DNA of 64,000 nt from BP-133 sp040756995 (GTDB taxonomy: Bacteria; Actinomycetota; Acidimicrobiia; IMCC26256; BP-133), in assembly GCA_040756995.1 (NCBI GenBank), contig JBFLYK010000029.1, forward strand, positions 26,494 to 90,493. Direction: 5' to 3'. The translations under genes and the position numbers were made by a program. The notes under the pieces were generated by a model, which did no database searches, was not told the DNA's origin, and worked only from the letters and a program-made list of their open reading frames with translations. Below, in pieces: positions 60,137-64,000 of this stretch (the first letter of the stretch is position 1; every line of letters begins with the position of its first letter).

Positions 60137-61495
60137 TCATTGTCGCCGCGGCGGGTTCACGGGTTCGAGAGCGGGGACCGGACCGCGGGCGGCGGGCCAC
60201 CATCCAGCAGCCGACCCGGCGGCCAGCGCCGCCCCTCGAGCGGCCGCTTCCGCCACCGTGGTCCGCAGAACCGGGACGCCGGCCAGCGCCGCCTTGGCCG
60301 TCACCCACGGCCGGCTGCGGCTGCCGCCGCCGAAGACGATCAGGCGGTCGTGGGGCCCGACGAGGGCCGCCACCCGGGCGGCGGCGGCGACGGTGCGGCC
60401 GGCGAGTTCGGCCAGGGCGCCGGCCCACGCCCGGCCGGCGTCGCCGTCGGCGCCGGCGGCCGCACCGGAGTCGGCGAGGTCCGCCGGCCCGCCGGTCAGG
60501 AACGCGGCGGCGAGGCGGTCGAGCTCCGCCGGCGAACGGCCGAGCGAGGCGGCCAGGTCGCCGAGGACGACGCCTGACCGGACGGCGCTGGCCAGGACGC
60601 ACCAGGCGTCGCCGCCGGGCCAGACGGTCACGGCCAGATCGAGCTCGACGGCCCGGTCCACGTCGGGAGCGGTGCCGACCCGGCGGAGCAGGGTCTCGGC
60701 CGTGCCGACCGAGTTGAGGAGATCACCGGCCGCCGCGCCGAGCCCGGCGGCGGCCGCCAGATGGTCATGGCCGGCAATGGTGACCGGGATCCCGGCGGGG
60801 AGGCCGTAGGCCGACGCCGCAGCCCGGGAGACGGCGCCCATCGGCGTCCCGGCCGCCCGTACCGGAGGAAAGAGGTCGGCCGGCGTCAGGGACGGGTCTC
60901 CCCGCTGGGCCAGCACAGGGGAGATCACGTCGGGCAGGAAGCGCCGGTCGATGACGTGGTAGGCGCCCGTGCGCGCCGCCAGGGAGTGTTCCGTGCCCTC
61001 GGCACCGGTCAAGAGGAAGAGGACCAGTTCCGGCACGCCGAGCCAGCGGTCGGGAACGGGGACGCCGTGGTCGAGGAGCCAGCCGAGCTTGGCCAGCGAC
61101 GAGACCGTGCGCAGGCGGCGGCCCGTCCAGCGGGCAAGAACGGGACCGAAGCGCTGGTCCAGCGCGGCCACCGTTTCCTCGCCCCGGCCGTCGTGCCAGG
61201 CGATGATCGGCCCCACCGGGCGGCCGCTCCGGAACGGTGCGCCGCTCTCGGCCATGCCGGTCACCCCGACGGCCGCCACCGGCTCCGGGGCTGGCCCCAG
61301 GGCAGCGATCACCTCGTGGAGGGCCCGTTCGAGGTCGGCGACCGCCATGTCGATGCCGGCGGCGGACGATGTGAAGGGCGTCGCCACCGAGGCGGCGGCC
61401 TGCTCCGCTCCGCCGGCGTCGATGAGGACGGCCTTGGTCCGGGTGGTGCCGATGTCGAGGCCGAGGAGCGACCCGGGCCGGCCGGATCCGTTCAG
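60137..61495 (-). CDS. FGGY-family carbohydrate kinase, probable CTG start
   Basis: A 452-aa FGGY kinase: LLGLDIGTTRTKAVLIDAGG at the N-terminus, TGMAESGAPF, IIAWHDGRGEE, GVPELVLFLLTG, VTIAGHDHLAAAAGLG with the catalytic Asp, LNSVGTAETLLR and FGGGSRSRPWVTAKAAL. No ATG, GTG or TTG in frame fits. A CTG at 61495, eight bases after AAGGGA and overlapping the cobO stop as CTGA, gives exactly the expected N-terminus. The sugar is unknown. It is locked between cobO and cbiD. Confidence 0.85.
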   Translation of the reverse strand: MNGSGRPGSLLGLDIGTTRTKAVLIDAGGAEQAAASVATPFTSSAAGIDMAVADLERALHEVIAALGPAPEPVAAVGVTGMAESGAPFRSGRPVGPIIAWHDGRGEETVAALDQRFGPVLARWTGRRLRTVSSLAKLGWLLDHGVPVPDRWLGVPELVLFLLTGAEGTEHSLAARTGAYHVIDRRFLPDVISPVLAQRGDPSLTPADLFPPVRAAGTPMGAVSRAAASAYGLPAGIPVTIAGHDHLAAAAGLGAAAGDLLNSVGTAETLLRRVGTAPDVDRAVELDLAVTVWPGGDAWCVLASAVRSGVVLGDLAASLGRSPAELDRLAAAFLTGGPADLADSGAAAGADGDAGRAWAGALAELAGRTVAAAARVAALVGPHDRLIVFGGGSRSRPWVTAKAALAGVPVLRTTVAEAAARGAALAAGSAAGWWPAARGPVPALEPVNPPRRQ

Positions 61496-62016
61496 TACTC
61501 GATCCCTTTGAGGGCCTTGATGCCCTGGTCGTAGGCGTGCTTGACCTTCGTCATCTCGGTCACGGTGTCGGCGATCTCGATGAGGCCGGGGGTGGCGTCC
61601 CGGCCGGTCATCACCACGCTCGTCTTCGGGGCCCGGTCCCGCACGGCGGCGACGACGTCCTCCTCGGGAACCCACCCGTACTTCACGGCGTAGGTGATCT
61701 CGTCGAGGATGAGGAGGTCGTAGTCGCCGCTGCGCAGCTTCTCCCGGGCGACCTCGAAGGCGTGCCGTCCTTTGGCCGCCGTCTCGTCGAGGTCGGTCGA
61801 CTCCCAGGTGAAGCCGTCGCCGAGGGTGTGCCACTCGATGCCCAGGTGATCGGCCAGCTTGCGTTCGCCGGTCTTCCACTTGCCGCCCTTGATGAACTGC
61901 ACGACCCCGACCCGCCAGCCCCGGGCCCAGCCGCGGGCCATCACACCGAAGGCGGCCGAGGATTTCCCCTTGCCGTGGCCGGTGTTGAGGAGGACGACGG
62001 AGTCGGCCCGGGTCAC
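61492..62016 (-). CDS. cobO: Cob(I)yrinic acid a,c-diamide adenosyltransferase
   Basis: A 174-aa BtuR/CobO enzyme that adds the adenosyl group to the corrinoid. VVLLNTGHGKGKSSAAFGVMARGWARG holds the P-loop; VGVVQFIKGGKWKTGER, LLILDEITYAVKYGW and VVMTGRDATPGLIEIADTVTEM follow. GTG 62016 is set by a TAGCCT box eight bases upstream. The stop overlaps the kinase CTG start. Divergent from the hydrolase gene. Confidence 0.95.
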   Translation of the reverse strand: MTRADSVVLLNTGHGKGKSSAAFGVMARGWARGWRVGVVQFIKGGKWKTGERKLADHLGIEWHTLGDGFTWESTDLDETAAKGRHAFEVAREKLRSGDYDLLILDEITYAVKYGWVPEEDVVAAVRDRAPKTSVVMTGRDATPGLIEIADTVTEMTKVKHAYDQGIKALKGIEY

Positions 62017-62024
62017 GCCCAGCG

Positions 62025-62030
62025 AGGCTA
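62025..62030 (-). promoter_or_regulatory. Leaderless-type -10 box of cobO
   Basis: TAGCCT on the minus strand lies 8 nt before the cobO GTG; no ribosome site lies between. Confidence 0.5.
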
Positions 62031-62060
62031 CCCGCGGCCAACGCCCCCGTGAGGCGTGGC

Positions 62061-62066
62061 TAAGGT
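62061..62066 (+). promoter_or_regulatory. Leaderless-type -10 box of hydrolase gene
   Basis: TAAGGT lies 8 nt before ATG 62075. With the cobO box it makes a compact divergent promoter pair of about 58 bp. Confidence 0.5.
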
Positions 62067-62074
62067 CGGACGCC

Positions 62075-63004
62075 ATGGCCTTCGAGGAGTACGTCCGGAG
62101 CGAGATCGTCGAGGAGTGCGCCCAGGGCTTTCTGAGCCGGCGGGAGGCGTTGCGGCGGCTGATGCTGCTCGGGGTCGGGGCGACGGCCGCCGGCCTGATG
62201 CTGGCCGGCTGCGGCGACGACGACGAGTCGGCCGGCGGCGACGCCACGTCGACCACCGCCGGCTCGGCGGCCACCAGCAGCACGACGGCGGGCGGAGGGG
62301 GGACGCCGGTCGGGCCGGCGCCGCTGGCCACCGAGGCCGTGACGTTCCCCGGTCCCGCCGGCCAGCTGCGCGGTTCCTGGTCGGCAGCGCCCCAGCGGAA
62401 GGGCGCGGTGCTGATCGTCCACGAGAACCGGGGCCTCACGGCCCACTTCGTGACGCTGCCCGGCCGCCTGGCGGCCAGCGGCTATTCGGCCCTGGCCGTC
62501 GATCTGTTGTCCCGCCAGGGAGGGACGGGCGCCTTCGCCGATCAGGCCCAGGCGACCGCCGCCCTGACCGGCACACCGATGCCCGATCTCGTCGCCGACC
62601 TGCGGGCCGGGCTCGACGAGCTGCTGCGCCGGGTGCCGGGCCACAAGGCCGGTGTCATGGGCTTCTGCTTCGGGGGCGGCATGGTCTGGCAGCTGCTGGC
62701 CGCCGGGGAGGACCGCCTGGCCGCGGCGGTGCCGTTCTACGGGCCGCTCCCCAACCCCCACGACTTCTCCCGGGCCAAGGCGGCCGTCCTCGCCATCTAC
62801 GGCGAGCGGGACGCGCCCCGGGTCAACGACGGCATCGAGCCGGCCCGGGCCGCGCTGGTGGCGGCCAAGCTGCCCCACGAGATCGTCGTGGAACCCGGCG
62901 CCGATCACGCCTTCTTCAACGAGACGGGCCCGCGGTTCAACGCCACCGCGGCGGCCGACGCCCACGCCCGGCTCCTGGCGTGGTTCGGCAAGTACCTGTC
63001 ATGA
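62075..63004 (+). CDS. Tat-exported lipoprotein, dienelactone hydrolase family
   Basis: A 309-aa protein. The N-terminus has a twin-arginine-like motif (LSRREALRRLMLLG) and a lipobox (LMLAGCG), then a Ser/Thr/Gly linker, so it is probably a lipid-anchored enzyme outside the membrane. The catalytic domain has KGAVLIVHENRGL, Cys198 in GFCFGGGMVWQ, IYGERDAP and GADHAFFNE, the Cys-Asp-His triad of dienelactone hydrolases. The substrate is unknown. Confidence 0.9.
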   Translation: MAFEEYVRSEIVEECAQGFLSRREALRRLMLLGVGATAAGLMLAGCGDDDESAGGDATSTTAGSAATSSTTAGGGGTPVGPAPLATEAVTFPGPAGQLRGSWSAAPQRKGAVLIVHENRGLTAHFVTLPGRLAASGYSALAVDLLSRQGGTGAFADQAQATAALTGTPMPDLVADLRAGLDELLRRVPGHKAGVMGFCFGGGMVWQLLAAGEDRLAAAVPFYGPLPNPHDFSRAKAAVLAIYGERDAPRVNDGIEPARAALVAAKLPHEIVVEPGADHAFFNETGPRFNATAAADAHARLLAWFGKYLS

Positions 63005-63017
63005 AGCCGGGCCGCCG

Positions 63018-63266
63018 GTGAGCAGCGTCACCGTCCTCACGATCGTGGCGGTGGCGCTGGCGGTCGTGATCGCGCTGCTGTTCCGCCTCGTCAGCGTCCT
63101 CGACTCGGCCGAACTCTCCCTGCGGCGCCTGGCCGCCGACGTGCGGGCGGCCCGCAAGGCCGTGCTGGAGGCCGGCGACCTGGCCGCCGCCGTCGAGCGC
63201 GACGCCGGCCGCGGCGAGGCGGCGCTCCGCCGCCTGGAGGAACTGAAGCGGGGCCGCCGGAACTGA
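63018..63266 (+). CDS. Small membrane-anchored coiled-coil protein
   Basis: An 82-aa protein from GTG 63018. One membrane helix (VLTIVAVALAVVIALLFRLV) is followed by a long charged helix likely to coil (SLRRLAADVRAARKAVLEAGDLAAAVERD). No family is recognised. It follows the hydrolase gene by 13 bases and is probably co-transcribed. A six-codon frame starting at 63001 precedes it and is ignored. Confidence 0.65.
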   Translation: MSSVTVLTIVAVALAVVIALLFRLVSVLDSAELSLRRLAADVRAARKAVLEAGDLAAAVERDAGRGEAALRRLEELKRGRRN

Positions 63267-63327
63267 TCGAGGTGCCGGCGAACTCGGTGCCGATCCGCCG
63301 GCCGGTCGCCTCAGGCCGGCCGTCGTG

Positions 63328-64000
63328 TCAGGCCGGCCAGTACTGGCTGTCGCGGTTGCGCCACCACAGAAAACCGCCGCCGAAGAACAGGACGAGGAGG
63401 GTGACGAGGAGCCCGGCGGTCAGCGGCCAGCGGCCCTGGCCGGCCGGGCCGGGGTCGGGAGCGGCCTCGCCGGTCGTGGTCGGGGTGGTGTCGGCCGGCG
63501 GCGGGTTGGCCGGAAGAGCCTCGGGCGGCGGCAGGATGTCGCCCAGCGCCAGCTGGTCGGGCAGCGCCACCTGCACTTCCTCGGGGGATGACGGGCCGGC
63601 CGCGCCGTCGCCGTCACCCTTGCCGGCCCGGTCGGCCCGGGGTGACAGATCGGGCCCGGTCCGGGTCGTGGTGGCCTGCCCCGGCCCGGGGGCCGTGGTC
63701 GTGGAACCCGGCGCGGGGGATTCGCTCGTTCGCGGCGGCGTGAGCAGCAGCCCGCCCACCGGGCCGGAGTTGGAGGGCGGCGGCGCGCTGTGGGGCGCGG
63801 CCCCGGATGGCGGTGACGGCGAGGTGGTCGGTCCGGTGGACGGCGACCCGCCCGTTCCACCCGTCGGCGGCGACCCGCCCGTCCCGCCCGTCGGCGGAGA
63901 GCCGCCCGTCCCGCCGGTCGGCGGAGAGCCGCCCGTCCCGCCGGTCGGCGGCGACCCGCCCGTCCCGCCGGTCGGCGGCGACCCGCCCGTCCCGCCGGTC
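63328..64000 (-). CDS. Surface protein with TGGTGGSPP repeats and C-terminal anchor (partial)
   Basis: The frame runs off the right edge, so the N-terminus is missing. What remains is a linker of 9-aa repeats (TGGTGGSPP), a Ser/Thr/Pro-rich region (TSPSPPSG; TTTAPGPGQATTTRTG), a short ordered part (EVQVALPDQLALGDILPPPEAL) and a C-terminal membrane helix with a basic end (WPLTAGLLVTLLVLFFGGGFLWWRNRD). This is the layout of a stalked, membrane-anchored exported protein. The head domain is outside the window. Confidence 0.75.
   Translation of the reverse strand, partial: TGGTGGSPPTGGTGGSPPTGGTGGSPPTGGTGGSPPTGGTGGSPPTGGTGGSPSTGPTTSPSPPSGAAPHSAPPPSNSGPVGGLLLTPPRTSESPAPGSTTTAPGPGQATTTRTGPDLSPRADRAGKGDGDGAAGPSSPEEVQVALPDQLALGDILPPPEALPANPPPADTTPTTTGEAAPDPGPAGQGRWPLTAGLLVTLLVLFFGGGFLWWRNRDSQYWPA
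63839..64000. repeat. 27-bp tandem repeats
   Basis: Six units of 27 bp (each close to GGCGGCGACCCGCCCGTCCC plus GCCGGTC) run to the window edge; the last two are identical. They are in frame and code for TGGTGGSPP on the minus strand. More units may lie beyond the edge. Confidence 0.9.

Noticed and set aside
63839..64000. 27-bp repeats as a CRISPR array
   Set aside because: The units are contiguous with no spacers and are in frame with a coding region.

Overview
The window is a dense, high-GC chromosomal stretch from an actinobacterium. It carries no rRNA, tRNA, CRISPR array, prophage or insertion sequence that I can recognise. A secreted protein with six WLVASDGGVFSFGDA-type repeats points to the class Acidimicrobiia. 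Other actinobacterial signs agree: GlgE-route glycogen genes, EgtB/EgtD, a SigF-like partner-switching set, a DUF3090/SCO1664/phosphatase cluster, and coproporphyrin-type heme genes. The class assignment is an inference; the phylum is secure.

Layout. 1-9.4 kb: alpha-glucan metabolism (end of TreS, maltokinase, GlgB, a GH57/DUF3536 protein) and a large secreted repeat/glycosidase-like protein. 9.4-11 kb: a structured leader, YqgE and an SRPBCC protein. 11-14.4 kb: a DNA double-strand-break end-joining operon in which LigD is split (PE-ligase, 43-aa ORF, Ku, polymerase). 14.4-16.7 kb: ergothioneine egtB-egtD. 17-24 kb: cation efflux, DUF72, MalQ, FAD oxidase and CoA transferase. 24.1-26.5 kb: a stress sigma-factor module (anti-sigma, sigma, CsbD, STAS antagonist, second anti-sigma) with a matching promoter. 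26.5-33.3 kb: the phosphatase/DUF3090/kinase-fold cluster, a molybdopterin oxidoreductase and a TolB-like protein. 33.5-43.4 kb: menaquinone genes menG, F, D, H, C, A and E behind a MerR regulator; menB is not in the window. 43.5-53.5 kb: mixed genes, including a small membrane protein behind two LexA-type boxes, HU, NhaA, a zinc-ribbon protein with an M48 protease, and a cupredoxin. 53.7-57.2 kb: hemE-hemH-hemG. 57.2-64 kb: aldehyde dehydrogenase, PII, cobalamin genes (cobO, an FGGY kinase, cbiD), a Tat lipoprotein hydrolase and the C-terminal part of a repeat-linker surface protein cut by the window edge.

Themes. Genes are tightly coupled (ATGA, GTGA, CTGA and TAATG overlaps), and several lead genes carry a TANNNT box 6-8 nt before the start codon, as expected for leaderless mRNAs. 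The menaquinone locus is unusually rich in tandem duplications, including two of about 100 bp that sit exactly on tail-to-tail gene junctions. The strongest candidate for something new is the SOS-box-controlled 87-aa membrane protein at 44.1 kb, which could be a damage-induced division inhibitor.
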